64,000 nucleotides of DNA from CALMEC01 sp963777565 (GCA_963777565.1 CAVZQZ010000010.1:496001-560000), one strand, 5' to 3'; numbered from the stretch's first letter, positions 26,520 to 37,059 are shown. Program-made: numbers and translations. Notes: generated by a model not told the origin, from the sequence alone.

Positions 26520-26575
26520 CGGGAACGGTGCGGGAGGGGCCATTTCCTTTCGGGATCTTCGGCGAGCAACAGCCG
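26520..26575 (+). repeat. Dispersed repeat, copy 10 (short)
   Basis: GGGAACGGTGCGGGAGGGGC, CATTTCCTTTCGGGATCTTC and GGCGAGCAACAGCC match the second half of the copy at 17215-17300. Confidence 0.6.
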
Positions 26576-26662
26576 TTCTCGTTCACCAACCTCGTTCGCG
26601 AGCCCTCGGAGGCTGGCGGGTACGATGGTTCGCTCCCTTGCCTGATGAAAGGCGCGCACGCC

Positions 26663-27250
26663 ATGCAGCTCAAGATGACGAAGCCCGACACCTACGCACT
26701 GGACATCCGGGCTCTCATTCTCACCGCCGACATGTTCGAAGATACCGAGCTCATCGTTCCGTATTTCCGGCTCCTCGAGGCAGGAGCACGTGTCGACATT
26801 GGCGCGCCGACCATGGATCGTATTGGTGGAGAGCACGGCTACAGCGTCGCGCCCGACCTCACGATCGACGCGGTCGATCCCGACGAGTACGAGCTGCTGA
26901 TCGTCCCAGGCGGCTCTCCAGACGGAGCGCCAGCAACGGTGCGCAAGATCGACAAGGCGCAACAGATCGCCAAGTCGTTCTTTGAAGACGACAAGCCAGT
27001 TGCGTCCATCTGCCACGGGCCCTGGCTGCTGGCTTCGGCAGGTGTGATCGAGGGCCGACGACTGACTTCGTACTGGCACGACGGCGTCCCGGAGGACGTC
27101 AAGGCGGCGGGCGGACTCTGGGAGGACTCCGAGGTCGTCGTAGACGGCAACCTGGTCACATCGCGGTGGCCTCCAGACCTCCCGGCCTTCAGTCGCGAGA
27201 TGATGTCGCTCGTCGATGCCTGGTCGAAACAGCGAGGCATCGACGCTTAG
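26663..27250 (+). CDS. DJ-1/PfpI family protein
   Basis: A 195-residue PfpI-type protein. ALDIRALILTADMFEDTELI opens the fold, YELLIVPGGSPDGAPATVRK carries the glycine-rich nucleophile-elbow partner, and DDKPVASICHGPWLLASAGV has the Cys-His-Gly-Pro-W motif whose Cys is the reactive residue. LTSYWHDGVPEDVKAAGG and VTSRWPPDLPAFSREMM are typical of the C terminus. Members are cysteine peptidases, glyoxalases or protein/nucleotide deglycases; the activity cannot be set from sequence. ATG at 26663 has AAAGG about 10 bases upstream; ATG 26645 is possible. Confidence 0.9.
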   Translation: MQLKMTKPDTYALDIRALILTADMFEDTELIVPYFRLLEAGARVDIGAPTMDRIGGEHGYSVAPDLTIDAVDPDEYELLIVPGGSPDGAPATVRKIDKAQQIAKSFFEDDKPVASICHGPWLLASAGVIEGRRLTSYWHDGVPEDVKAAGGLWEDSEVVVDGNLVTSRWPPDLPAFSREMMSLVDAWSKQRGIDA

Positions 27251-27361
27251 ACCACTTCGGGGGCCATTCGAAGCGAGGACTCCTGCAGGGGGGTCGTGTG
27301 TCCAAGGGCAGTCTCGACTCCTGCAACACATTCTTCTGTCGGGACGCAGCAGAGCGTCATC

Positions 27362-27465
27362 GCTCAGTGGGCCAACAAGTGGGCAACACCCCCACCATTT
27401 CCTCTTCCTCGTGCCCGATCTCGGCACCCCGCTCCGTGCTCCCCGGCTCGGGAGAGGAGGTCACC
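27362..27465 (+). repeat. Dispersed repeat, copy 11
   Basis: GGGCCAACAAGTGGGCAACA, CCCCCACCATTTCCTCTTCC, TCGTGCCCGATCTCGGCACC and CCGTGCTCCCCGGCTCGGGA. It is one of the best-preserved forward copies of the core, with the GGGCAACA block at its left end. Confidence 0.78.
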
Positions 27466-27467
27466 TC

Positions 27468-27590
27468 GGGCCGCCTCGTTCTCGAGACCGATGAGGCTCA
27501 CGGCGAGTGGCTCCACCCCAGGGGTCTCGTGCTCGTCCCGCACGGCAAGGGGCACGTCCTCCGAGGCGAGCCGGGAGTTCGGGCGCATCA
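27468..27590 (+). pseudogene. Cupin fragment resembling an AraC-type ligand domain
   Basis: The frame reads SGRLVLETDEAHGEWLHPRG, then LVLVPHGKGHVLRGEPG. This looks like the L-x-x-G-D-L-V-L-L-P-x-G-x-x-H-x-L stretch of cupin domains in AraC-type regulators. It has no start, no DNA-binding domain and a repeat on its left side, so it is a fragment about 40 residues long. Confidence 0.35.
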
Positions 27591-28577
27591 GCGGTCACTC
27601 GCCACCGTGACCACGATCTTTCCTCTCGGGTGGCCCTCCTCCAGATAGCGCATCGCGTCCGGGGTCTGGTCCAAGGGAAATATCCGGTCGATCACGGGGG
27701 TCAGCTCACCCCCCTCGATCATGGTTGCGAGGGTCTCGAGATCGGCGCCGTTCGCCTTCCCCGCGACCGACCTCAACCGCTGCCCAACGAATGGTGAGAT
27801 CAGAGCCCCCCGAGCGCCGACGCTGCCGGGGCCAAGGAGCCCGCCATGCTGCGAGCCGCCGACCGCCGCCAACGTCCCCTGTCGGTTCAGCGTCCGTCGA
27901 AGCGCACCCAAGGAGTGCGTGCCCCCGATATTCACGACGAGGTCATAGGTGCGTCCCGCATCGATCGGATCATCGACGGTGTAGTCGATCACCTCTTCTG
28001 CCCCGAGGGACCGGACCAGATCGACGGCGCCCGTGCTGCACGAGGCCGTGACCTTCCCGCCGAGCGCACGAGCGATCTGAACGGCGAAGGTCCCAACGCC
28101 GCCAGAGGCGCCATTGATCAGCACGCTCTGGCCCCGCTGAAGGCGACCGTCGTCGCGGACCGCAACCAGTGCGGTCACGCCGGCCATCGGCACCGCGGCT
28201 GCCTGCTCGAACGTGAGCCCCAAGGGCATGCGGGCGGCTCGATCCTCGCGCGCAACGACGAGCTCCGCGCACCCACCCTTCATCATCGTCTCGACATACA
28301 CCGGGTCACCGGGTGAAAAGCGGGAAACCTTGTCTCCCACGCTTTCGACGACGCCAGCGACGTCCGAGCCGATGATCATCGGGTGACGGGGCTTGCGGAG
28401 CCCTACGACGAGCCGGACCAAGAACGGATCGGCGCGCATGATGTGCCAGTCGGCCGCGTTGAGACCGCTGGCCCGAACCCGGATCGCGATGTCGTTCGCA
28501 CCGGGAACCGGCTCCTCCATCTCCTCGAAGGTCAGAACATCCGGCGATCCATAGCGGTGATAGACCCAACCCTTCAT
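27588..28577 (-). CDS. NAD(P)-dependent quinone reductase-like MDR oxidoreductase
   Basis: A 329-residue zinc-free medium-chain dehydrogenase/reductase. MKGWVYHRYGSPDVLTFEEM, GLNAADWHIMRADPFLVRLV and PMIIGSDVAGVVESVGDKV form the catalytic domain; RGQSVLINGASGGVGTFAVQ is the nucleotide site (A-S-G-G-V-G), and LGAEEVIDYTVDDP follows. The structural-zinc cysteines of alcohol dehydrogenases are absent. Such enzymes reduce quinones or enones with NADPH. It is monocistronic. Confidence 0.9.
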   Translation of the reverse strand: MKGWVYHRYGSPDVLTFEEMEEPVPGANDIAIRVRASGLNAADWHIMRADPFLVRLVVGLRKPRHPMIIGSDVAGVVESVGDKVSRFSPGDPVYVETMMKGGCAELVVAREDRAARMPLGLTFEQAAAVPMAGVTALVAVRDDGRLQRGQSVLINGASGGVGTFAVQIARALGGKVTASCSTGAVDLVRSLGAEEVIDYTVDDPIDAGRTYDLVVNIGGTHSLGALRRTLNRQGTLAAVGGSQHGGLLGPGSVGARGALISPFVGQRLRSVAGKANGADLETLATMIEGGELTPVIDRIFPLDQTPDAMRYLEEGHPRGKIVVTVASDR

Positions 28578-28606
28578 CCGTCACCCCTCGAGGTCATGCC
28601 ACGACC

Positions 28607-28990
28607 CTAGCGCGTCACAAGCCGCCTCCCCTGTTCGCCCCGCCGTCTTGGCTGGCGTTCTCGCTGGTCCCCGCCTCCGGGTATTGCGGGGGCTGGAACT
28701 CGTCGCCTCCCTCGGGAACGTCCCATGTGGCCTCTGGCGCGCCGCCCTCGGAGCCGGGTCCGCCGCCGGGCATGCCGGGCGGAATTCCACCAGGGCCGCC
28801 CGGGAACTGCGCCCCGCAGTTCGCCGAAGCGTCCGTAGGGACCGTCGCCGAACCGTGGATGGTCGTCACCGACCGTGCGTCCGAGCAGGAACGACACGGC
28901 AGCGGTTGCCGCGAGGATCCCCGCAGCCGCCCAGCGCGTGCTCGTCGAGAGTCCACCGAGCGTCCCCGGCCTTGGCGCGGCCGTAAACGT
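28607..28990 (-). pseudogene. Small membrane-anchored Gly/Pro-rich protein, frame interrupted
   Basis: One frame gives a membrane helix, RWAAAGILAATAAVSFLLG, followed by RTVGDDHPRFGDGPYGR. A second frame from about 28820 gives the low-complexity tail FPGGPGGIPPGMPGGGPGSE and WDVPEGGDEFQPPQYPEAGT. Together they make a short protein with one membrane span and an exposed Gly/Pro-rich tail, divergent from the arsR gene. The start cannot be fixed. No family recognised. Confidence 0.4.
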
Positions 28991-29052
28991 ATGCTCGGGC
29001 GGCGAGTGCTCAGCCGATCTCAGGTTGCGCCGCGGGCCCGCGACGGCTAACT

Positions 29053-29070
29053 TACAACCAAATGGTTGTA
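29053..29070. promoter_or_regulatory. Palindromic operator overlapping the arsR start codon
   Basis: TACAACCAAATGGTTGTA is a perfect palindrome apart from its two central bases: arms TACAACCA and TGGTTGTA. The ATG of the ArsR gene (29062) lies inside it. ArsR/SRPBCC pairs usually repress themselves through A-A-C-C...G-G-T-T palindromes, which supports autoregulation; binding there would cover the start site of a short-leader or leaderless transcript. Confidence 0.7.
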
Positions 29071-29415
29071 GATCGCCAGATCGACGAGGCCCGCACCGAC
29101 CTCGTCTTCCACGCACTGTCGGATCCCACGCGCCGAGACATCATCCGTCGAGTGCTCGTGGAAGAGCAGTCGGTCTCCGCGCTCGCGCGTCGGTACCCGA
29201 TGAGCATCGCAGCTGTGCAGAAGCACGTCGCCGTCCTCGACCGAGCCGAACTCGTTATGAAACGCCGTCGCGGACGCGAACAACTCGTGCACGGCAACCG
29301 CGCCGCTCTGCGCAACGCGCGACGTGCGCTGGACCAGGTTGAGGCGCTCTGGCGCATGCGCCTCGAGCAAGCGAACCAGATCTTCGACGAACAGACGGAA
29401 GGAGGCCGCCCATGA
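29062..29415 (+). CDS. ArsR-family regulator paired with SRPBCC protein
   Basis: A 117-residue winged-helix protein. VFHALSDPTRRDIIRRVLVE is the standard opening, SVSALARRYPMSIAAVQKHV the helix-turn-helix, and VLDRAELVMKRRRGREQLVH the wing. There is no metal-binding cysteine pair (E-L-C-V-C is replaced by EEQSVSAL), so it is of the non-metal type that senses other signals. Its stop overlaps the start of the SRPBCC gene by 4 bp. The palindrome across its start codon suggests self-repression. Confidence 0.92.
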   Translation: MVVDRQIDEARTDLVFHALSDPTRRDIIRRVLVEEQSVSALARRYPMSIAAVQKHVAVLDRAELVMKRRRGREQLVHGNRAALRNARRALDQVEALWRMRLEQANQIFDEQTEGGRP

Positions 29416-29915
29416 GCGTCACGGATGTCGAGAAGGACCCAGGTGCCCGAACAATGACCATCACGGCCGACTACGACGCCCCCATCGAGCGGGTATGGCA
29501 GCTGTGGAGCGACCCGCGCCAACTGGAGCGCTGGTGGGGTCCGCCGACCTACCCCGCAACCGTCGTGGACCACGACCTCAGACCTGAAGGCCGGGTGAAC
29601 TACTACATGACCGGACCGGAAGGTGACCGCCACCACGGGTGGTGGCGCATCCTGGCGGTCGACCCGCCCCGCCGTCTCTCATTCGAGGACGGGTTCGCCG
29701 ATGAGGCAGGCGAGCCCGACGTCGCGATGCCAACCATGATCATCGACGTCACCCTCGACGACTCGTCGGGAAGCGGCACGCGTATGGCGATCACCACCAC
29801 GTTTCCGTCGGACGAGGCTATGGAGCAGATTCTCTCCATGGGTGCGGAGGAAGGTATGGTCGCCGCCATCGGCCAAACCGACGCCGTGATTGCAGAGACC
29901 CCAACCGTGACATGA
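29412..29915 (+). CDS. SRPBCC (AHSA1-like) domain protein
   Basis: A 167-residue helix-grip protein. MTITADYDAPIERVWQLWSD, QLERWWGPPTYPATVVDHDL and RLSFEDGFADEAGEPD are the classic AHSA1 segments. The family binds hydrophobic ligands in a deep cavity; AHSA1-like copies next to ArsR regulators have no settled function. It is translationally coupled (ATGA) to the regulator and controlled with it. Confidence 0.92.
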   Translation: MSVTDVEKDPGARTMTITADYDAPIERVWQLWSDPRQLERWWGPPTYPATVVDHDLRPEGRVNYYMTGPEGDRHHGWWRILAVDPPRRLSFEDGFADEAGEPDVAMPTMIIDVTLDDSSGSGTRMAITTTFPSDEAMEQILSMGAEEGMVAAIGQTDAVIAETPTVT

Positions 29916-29952
29916 CGATCGGGGTCAGGCGTTTTCGTGGATAGAGCGCTTC

Positions 29953-30438
29953 GTGACCGAAACCGAGCAACCGATCCCCGAGACCCCGTCCGGCACCGCC
30001 GGCGCTCGGGGGTCGCGCCCGCGATCCGGGATCGCGATGCCGGGCAAGTACCTGAGCCTGACGACCTACCGGCGCGATGGGTCGCCTGTGGCGACCCCCG
30101 TCTGGTTCGTCGAGGACCACGGGCGGCTGCTCGTGAATACCGGGGCCGACTCCCATAAGGCAAGGAGGATCCGGCGGAACCCGGCGGTGACGGTAGCGCC
30201 GTGCACCGCCCGAGGGGCACTGCGCGGCGAGCCGATCCCCGCGCGGGCGGAGTTCCTGCCCGAATCCGAACACCCGCGGGTCGACCAGTTGATGGGCCGC
30301 AAGTACCGGGTCGACCGAGCGCTGATCCTTCCGATCTACCGCTTGGTGATGAGGATCCGCGGCCGGCAAGGCACTCATCCGGATGCCGGTGCCTACCTGG
30401 CGATCACACCCAGCGACGCGTCTTCGGACGCCGATTAG
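29953..30438 (+). CDS. PPOX-class flavin/F420-dependent protein
   Basis: A 161-residue split-barrel protein. KYLSLTTYRRDGSPVATPVW, FVEDHGRLLVNTGADSHKAR and RIRRNPAVTVAPCTARGALR form the typical PPOX class fold that binds FMN, F420 or haem. VDQLMGRKYRVDRALILPIY is common in the F420-dependent actinobacterial group. Substrate unknown. The start is GTG; the first 30 residues are low in structure. Confidence 0.8.
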   Translation: MTETEQPIPETPSGTAGARGSRPRSGIAMPGKYLSLTTYRRDGSPVATPVWFVEDHGRLLVNTGADSHKARRIRRNPAVTVAPCTARGALRGEPIPARAEFLPESEHPRVDQLMGRKYRVDRALILPIYRLVMRIRGRQGTHPDAGAYLAITPSDASSDAD

Positions 30439-30782
30439 CCCATCGGCGGGAAGAGTGGGGTCGGGCAGCTGCCACAGCGCCTCTCCAACCGGGCGTCCGG
30501 CACCGAGTACCCGAGTTATCGGCACAACAGCAAGCCGCGACCACCGTTTCCTGAGCGAATTTGCCCTCAGTCTGGCCGGAATCAGAGCGTGAAGTTCCCC
30601 GTCGCACACGTTTCCGCTCGGGTAGTCCAGTTGTCTTGGTGGGGCGCACACAAGGAGCCTCAGTCGGGGCCTGACCCGCCCGCGCAGAGTCCGGAAGCTA
30701 CCGCGGCCACCGGAGGCGAGCTCGCGCATGCGCCCGCCGCGATCGGACCCACGCGCGCAGGCGCCCGCTAGGGTGGCAGTCG
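30439..30782. other. Intergenic stretch without a recognised gene
   Basis: About 340 bp between the PPOX gene and the receiver/reductase gene. No frame with family features is visible on either strand and no repeat copy is present. The promoter of the following gene must lie here but I cannot place it. Confidence 0.5.
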
Positions 30783-32534
30783 ATGCGCCTTCCTGTCTTG
30801 CTGGCCGTCGACGAGGATCTGGAAGCCCTCGAAGACATCGAGACTCAGCTCGTCCAACGGTACGCCCGTGACTATCGCGTCGAGTGTCTCACCGATCCAG
30901 ACGAGGCCTTGCGGACGCTGAGGCGGCTTGCGGACGACGGCGAGGACGTGGCGTTGGTGCTCGCGGCAACGGCCTTCTCGCGGACAACGGGGAGTCAGCT
31001 ACTCGAGCACGTGCATCAGCTCCACTCGCACGCCAAGCGCGCGCTCTTGGTTTCGGCGGACGTCTGGACGAATCAGCCGACCGCCGATGCGATCCGGGAG
31101 TCGATGGCCCTCGGGCGCATCGACTACTACGTGCCCCGACCGGCGGGCTCGCCCGACGAGGTCTTCCACGCAGCCGTCTCGAACTTTCTGCTCGAGTGGG
31201 CGTTGGATCGGCGGATCGTTCCGCAGACCATTCACATCGTCGGGGAGACGTGGTCGGGTCGTGCCTTTGAGCTGAGGAAGGTCTTCGAGCGGTGCGTAGT
31301 CCCTCACGCCTTCTGCCTGGCGGAGTCGGACAAGGGGCGCGAGCTGCTCGCCAAGGCAGGCACCGACGCGGAGCTCCCGCTCATGGTACTTCCTGACGGG
31401 CGGGTCCTGAGCGACCCGTCCAACGCCGAGATCGCCGAGGCCGCAGGCGCCCCAGCCGGGATCGAGGAGCGCGATTTCGACGTCGTCATCGTGGGCTCGG
31501 GGCCGGCGGGTCTGTCGGCGGCCGTCTACGGTGCCTCCGAGGGGCTGAGCGTCGTCGTGGTGGACGAGGGCGGGATCGGTGGACAGGCCAGGTCGAGCTC
31601 GCTGATCCGCAACTACCTCGGCTTCGCCAAGGGCGTCAGCGGTAGCCGGCTTGCCGAGCAGGCCTACGAGCAGGCGTCGGTCTTCGGCGCGAGCTTCGTG
31701 CTCATGCATCGAGCGACGGCCCTGACTCGCTCCGCGCACCGGCTCAGCGTGTCACTTGCGGACGGCCGGTGCGTGAGCGGCAGAGCCGTGATTCTCGCCA
31801 CCGGCGCCACCTACCGACGGTTGGACGTTCCCTCGCTGGAGGCCTTGCATGGCGCCGGAGTCTTCTACGGCGGCCCGGTCTCGGAGGCCCCTGGGCTGAC
31901 CGGCAAGAACGTGTACATCACCGGTGGCGGAAACTCCGCTGGCCAGGCAGCCGTGCATCTCGCGCGGTACGCGCGACGGGTCACCCTCGTTGTGCGCGCG
32001 CAGTCGCTGAGGGCCGGGATGTCGGAATACCTCGTGCAGGGGATCGAGGCAACGTCGAACCTCGAGGTACACACGGGCACGGTGGTGGTCGGCGGCGGAG
32101 GCGATGGTCGCCTCGAGCAACTGGTGCTGCGCGACAGCGCCTCCGGCGACGAAGCGACGGTCGCCGCCGACGCCCTCTTCGTGTTGATCGGCGCGCGCCC
32201 CCACAGCGACTGGCTACCCAAGGACATCGCACGAGACGCGCACGGGTTCCTCCTCACGGGGGCGGATCTCCCGGACGGCACTCAGTGGCCGCTGGAGCGC
32301 CGGCCGCTCTCACTCGAAACGAGCATGCCCGGAGTGCTGGCGGCGGGGGACGTGAGACATGGCTCAGTCAAGCGCGTGGCCTCCGCGGTCGGCGAGGGCG
32401 CGATCGCCGTGCAGCTCGTCCACGGCCTCTTCGCAGACGAGCGGCTGCACCTTCGGCCGGCAACCGAGGCGACGGCGTCGTCCTCGAGTCGGACACGTCC
32501 TCCGGGTGGGACCCGACAGGCCGAGATCGACTGA
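30783..32534 (+). CDS. Receiver - thioredoxin-like - thioredoxin-reductase-like hybrid
   Basis: A 583-residue protein. Residues 1-125 look like a receiver domain (PVLLAVDEDLEALEDIETQL; D-E-D acidic pocket, VALVLAATAFSRTTGSQLL in place of the usual Asp loop). Residues about 140-230 form a thioredoxin-like module without C-x2-C (IHIVGETWSGRAFELRKVFE). Residues 235 to the end are a flavoprotein of the thioredoxin-reductase type: FDVVIVGSGPAGLSAAVYGA (FAD), GGIGGQARSSSLIRNYLGFA, NVYITGGGNSAGQAAVHLAR (NADPH) and MPGVLAAGDVRHGSVKRVAS. The redox C-x2-C of true reductases is absent. The electron acceptor is unknown; a signalling or peroxide role is guesswork. Confidence 0.85.
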   Translation: MRLPVLLAVDEDLEALEDIETQLVQRYARDYRVECLTDPDEALRTLRRLADDGEDVALVLAATAFSRTTGSQLLEHVHQLHSHAKRALLVSADVWTNQPTADAIRESMALGRIDYYVPRPAGSPDEVFHAAVSNFLLEWALDRRIVPQTIHIVGETWSGRAFELRKVFERCVVPHAFCLAESDKGRELLAKAGTDAELPLMVLPDGRVLSDPSNAEIAEAAGAPAGIEERDFDVVIVGSGPAGLSAAVYGASEGLSVVVVDEGGIGGQARSSSLIRNYLGFAKGVSGSRLAEQAYEQASVFGASFVLMHRATALTRSAHRLSVSLADGRCVSGRAVILATGATYRRLDVPSLEALHGAGVFYGGPVSEAPGLTGKNVYITGGGNSAGQAAVHLARYARRVTLVVRAQSLRAGMSEYLVQGIEATSNLEVHTGTVVVGGGGDGRLEQLVLRDSASGDEATVAADALFVLIGARPHSDWLPKDIARDAHGFLLTGADLPDGTQWPLERRPLSLETSMPGVLAAGDVRHGSVKRVASAVGEGAIAVQLVHGLFADERLHLRPATEATASSSSRTRPPGGTRQAEID

Positions 32535-32559
32535 GATCACTCAGGTGACGTTCGAGCTA

Positions 32560-33010
32560 CGACGCCGGGTGGTACGCGCAGATCTGCACGCCCGTGCCCG
32601 CCCGTGGCGCACTAGACGAGCCGCATCGGCCGGGCCATGCCGCCTCGGGGAGATCCGCTTGCCGCCGCCGAGCAGGATCGGCTCGATCATCAGGTTGAGC
32701 TCGTCGACCAACCCCTCCACGAGCAGCGTTCTCACCGGGCTCGCGCTGCCCCAGATCAACACGTCGCCGCCGTCCTGGGCGCGCAACGCGGCGATGTCGG
32801 CGACGGCGCCCGCCGGCGACAGCAACGTCGTGTTGTTCTAGGTCAGGTCGTCCTGCGTCAGCGTGCGTGACGCCACGTACTACCTGATCGCGTTCATCTG
32901 GTCGGCGTATGGGTCACCGGCCACGCCGCCGCCATCCCGTGCTGTGTGCGCCGGCCGAACAGCAGGACCCAGCCGTACCCATCCCTTGGCCGATCCCGCC
33001 CCCATCGCTT
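32560..33010 (-). pseudogene. RibD C-terminal / DHFR-like protein with two TAG codons
   Basis: Minus-strand pieces line up as one RibD-like reductase: WVLLFGRRTQHGMAAAWP, then after a shift GDPYADQMNAIR-stop-YVASRTLTQDDLT-stop-NNTTLLSPAGAVADIAAL, then DVLIWGSASPVRTLLVEGLV and ELNLMIEPILLGGGKR, after which the frame is lost. The two in-frame TAG codons stand where the family has Lys and Trp (K-Y-V-A-S-R, W-N-N). With two stops and two shifts it is dead. It is unrelated in position to the intact relative at 1-611. Confidence 0.75.
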
Positions 33011-33060
33011 CCGGGTCGAAATGCGGCTCTCCGTGCATTCACGTGGGTAGTTACCGCCAT

Positions 33061-33330
33061 TCAGCCGCAGACGAGCGTGATCATCGCGAGCAGCGAGTCG
33101 AGGCGGCGAAACCCGCGGGTGCGGTTGCTGAGCAGCCGCACTGTCGAGTTCATCCCTTTGAGGCGGGCGTTGGTGAGGCCGAAAGCGATCGCGTTTGCGA
33201 CCTGCTCGCGGTGAGTGTCGAGCGTGAGGGCGGTCCGCACGAGCGGCTCGCGAACCGGTTTAGCCGTCCGAGTCGCCATCGTGACGCCAGCGCGTCCCGA
33301 CGCTGGCTGCAGCTGCAAACCGTCGCGCAA
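33061..33330 (-). pseudogene. ISL3-type transposase, C-terminal fragment
   Basis: The frame ends VANAIAFGLTNARLKGMNST and VRLLSNRTRGFRRLDSLLAM, then I-T-L-V-C-G. The S/T-N-A-x-x-E/K-G-x-N-x-x-x-R-L-x-S-x-R-x-x-G-F pattern is the conserved end of ISL3-family DDE transposases. The catalytic core and N-terminal domain are missing and no terminal inverted repeats are evident, so it is a remnant about 85 residues long. Confidence 0.7.
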
Positions 33331-33485
33331 ACGAACGCCTCACAACGCGACGGCACGGAACAACACGAACTCGACTGCCGGCTGCTCCGGATGCCGTTCA
33401 GGACGTACAGAACGACACCGGACGGCACAGTCCGACATCGGGATCAGGAGCCTCTTGATCCCAAGCCCGAAGGTTCGATCCCTTC

Positions 33486-33521
33486 ACGTCCAGGTCGGCT
33501 GACGAAGGCCGACCTGGACGT
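33486..33521 (-). terminator. Strong hairpin after katG
   Basis: ACGTCCAGGTCGGC and GCCGACCTGGACGT form a perfect 14 bp stem with an 8-base loop, starting 5 bp beyond the katG stop codon. There is no T-run, as is common for actinobacterial terminators. Confidence 0.65.
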
Positions 33522-33526
33522 CGGGA

Positions 33527-35704
<2,178 letters not shown>

Positions 35705-35784
35705 GTTGTTCTCTCCTTCGGTTGCAGCACGGTTGTCACGCACGGGAATCCTTCTGGGACCCAGGCAGATCAGTTGGGGTGGGA

Positions 35785-36214
35785 TCAGGGGCTGTGCGCG
35801 GTGGAGCAGGCAGGGCACAGGCCCCAGTGGATGACCTCGGTCTCGTCGATCGAGTAGCCGTGGTCGTCGGACGCGGTCAGACAGGGCGTGTCACCGACGG
35901 CGCAATCGACATCGGCGATAGCACCGCACGACCGGCACACGACGTGGTGATGGTTGTCTCCGACCCGCGACTCGTAGCGGGCCACGGAGCCCGCCGGCTC
36001 GATGCGCCGCACCAGACCCGCGGCAGTCAGCGCACGCAGCACGTCGTAGACGGCCTGCGTGGACACCTCACCGAGATCCTCACGCACGACACCGATGATC
36101 GACGTCCGTGTCGGCGTGCGGATGCTCGTGCACCGCGGTCAGCACCGCCACCCGGGGACGCGTCACACGCAGAGCAGCCCCGCGCAACAAGTGCTCGGCA
36201 TCCGTCGTGGCCAC
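35785..36214 (-). CDS. furA: Fur-family regulator (FurA-like), one frameshift
   Basis: Starts VATTDAEHLLRGAALRVTRP with RVAVLTAVHEHPHADTD in one frame; after a one-base shift near 36095 it continues IIGVVREDLGEVSTQAVYDV (recognition helix), RALTAAGLVRRIEPAGSVAR, VGDNHHHVVCRSCGAIADVD (regulatory metal site; C-x2-C) and HWGLCPACS (second C-x2-C). Full length would be about 143 residues, normal for FurA. It lies immediately upstream of katG in the same direction, the usual actinobacterial order in which FurA represses itself and katG and is inactivated by oxidation. The shift may be a sequence error. Confidence 0.85.
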
Positions 36215-36349
36215 CCTCCCAGTGTAGACCCATCTTCTGGAATCAGTCAAGAGTACTGACGGCCTCCGATCCGGCGCCCAGCCCGCCGATCCGTCGTCGT
36301 CCGTGATCGGCGTGCCCGGCTGCCAGAGGGTCGGGCCGTCGTCGTCGAT

Positions 36350-36570
36350 CTCCTGCGCGTGCAGACCTCCCTCGAGAGGAAGATGCGGACCGGCTTGCGC
36401 GGCACCTGTACCTCGGGTTCGTGCGATCGGCTCCTCATGAGCAGCTTCTCGTCGGCGGCCAGCTCACCCCGGCCGGAGGACGGAATCCACTGTTGCATGT
36501 CGGGGGCAGGAACATGGGGCGGGCCTTTGGCGGGGAAGGACGCCGAAGAAGAAATGGCCCCCTTTCGACA
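36350..36570 (-). repeat. Dispersed repeat, copy 12, with short frame
   Basis: On the minus strand from 36438: MRSRSHEPEVQVPRKPVRIF, then L-S-R-E-V-C-T and a divergent tail. Upstream in that direction are the TTGCATGTCGGGGGCAGGAA and GAAGAAGAAATGGCCCCC blocks. The same module order as copies 3, 5 and 7. Confidence 0.7.
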
Positions 36571-36592
36571 CTCGCAGCCGGGGGCCCGGACG

Positions 36593-36814
36593 TCAGGTCC
36601 AGGCGAGCGCCAGCACCACCCCGACGAAGATCAGGCCGACCACGAGGACGGACGAGATCACGATCATGAGCGTCCGGTTGCGGGTCATCATCAGCGGCCC
36701 GCCGGGCATCGGCTCGTCCTCGCCGCTGCCGTGATGGTCGGGGTGCTTCTTGTGATGACGCTGCGCCTTGCGCGGGGCGTGGTGCTCATGATCGCGTCGG
36801 TGCTGTTGGCTCAC
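36593..36814 (-). CDS. Small His-rich single-span membrane protein
   Basis: A 73-residue frame starting (GTG) SQQHRRDHEHHAPRKAQRHH, then KKHPDHHGSGEDEPMPGG, followed by one membrane helix, LMIVISSVLVVGLIFVGVVL, to the C terminus. Eleven histidines in the first 30 residues suggest metal binding on the cytoplasmic side. GGAGA precedes the start. It is divergent from the MFS exporter gene (37060). No family recognised. Confidence 0.6.
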   Translation of the reverse strand: MSQQHRRDHEHHAPRKAQRHHKKHPDHHGSGEDEPMPGGPLMMTRNRTLMIVISSVLVVGLIFVGVVLALAWT

Positions 36815-36935
36815 GGTGTCTCCACGAGTCGACGGTCGTCCGCCGCATGCCGGTGGGTCGACACGGGCGCTGGTCTCGGGCTCGCGCCATTCTCCCACCA
36901 CCGGCGGTCGCCCCGCGACCCGCGCGCCCCGGCGT

Positions 36936-36976
36936 CATGCGGACCCGCTTCCGGAGCTCCTGCTCCTCGGGTCCCT
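36936..36976 (-). repeat. Dispersed repeat, copy 13 (short fragment)
   Basis: CATGCGGACCCGCTTCCGGA, GCTCCTGCTCCTCGGGTCCC matches the part of copies 2, 3 and 5 that encodes V-R-I-I-L-P on the other strand. It is the last recognisable copy; none is clear between 37 and 64 kb. Confidence 0.45.
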
Positions 36977-37059
36977 GCCGGTGCCTGGCGACGCCGGCCG
37001 TTGACTCGCAGAACGAGTCGAGCACGAAGATGGGTCGGGAGCTTCTAGCATGCCGCTCC

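Noticed and set aside
32560..33010. Recoding of TAG as an amino acid
   Set aside because: Other genes in the window end in TAG (for example 1-611 and 51127-52254), and the locus also has frameshifts, so decay is the simpler reading.
33440..33485. tRNA ending at 33485 before the katG terminator
   Set aside because: GAAGG-TTCGATC-CCTTC is a good T arm, but no anticodon arm with a U33 and matching stem, and no acceptor pairing, can be built.
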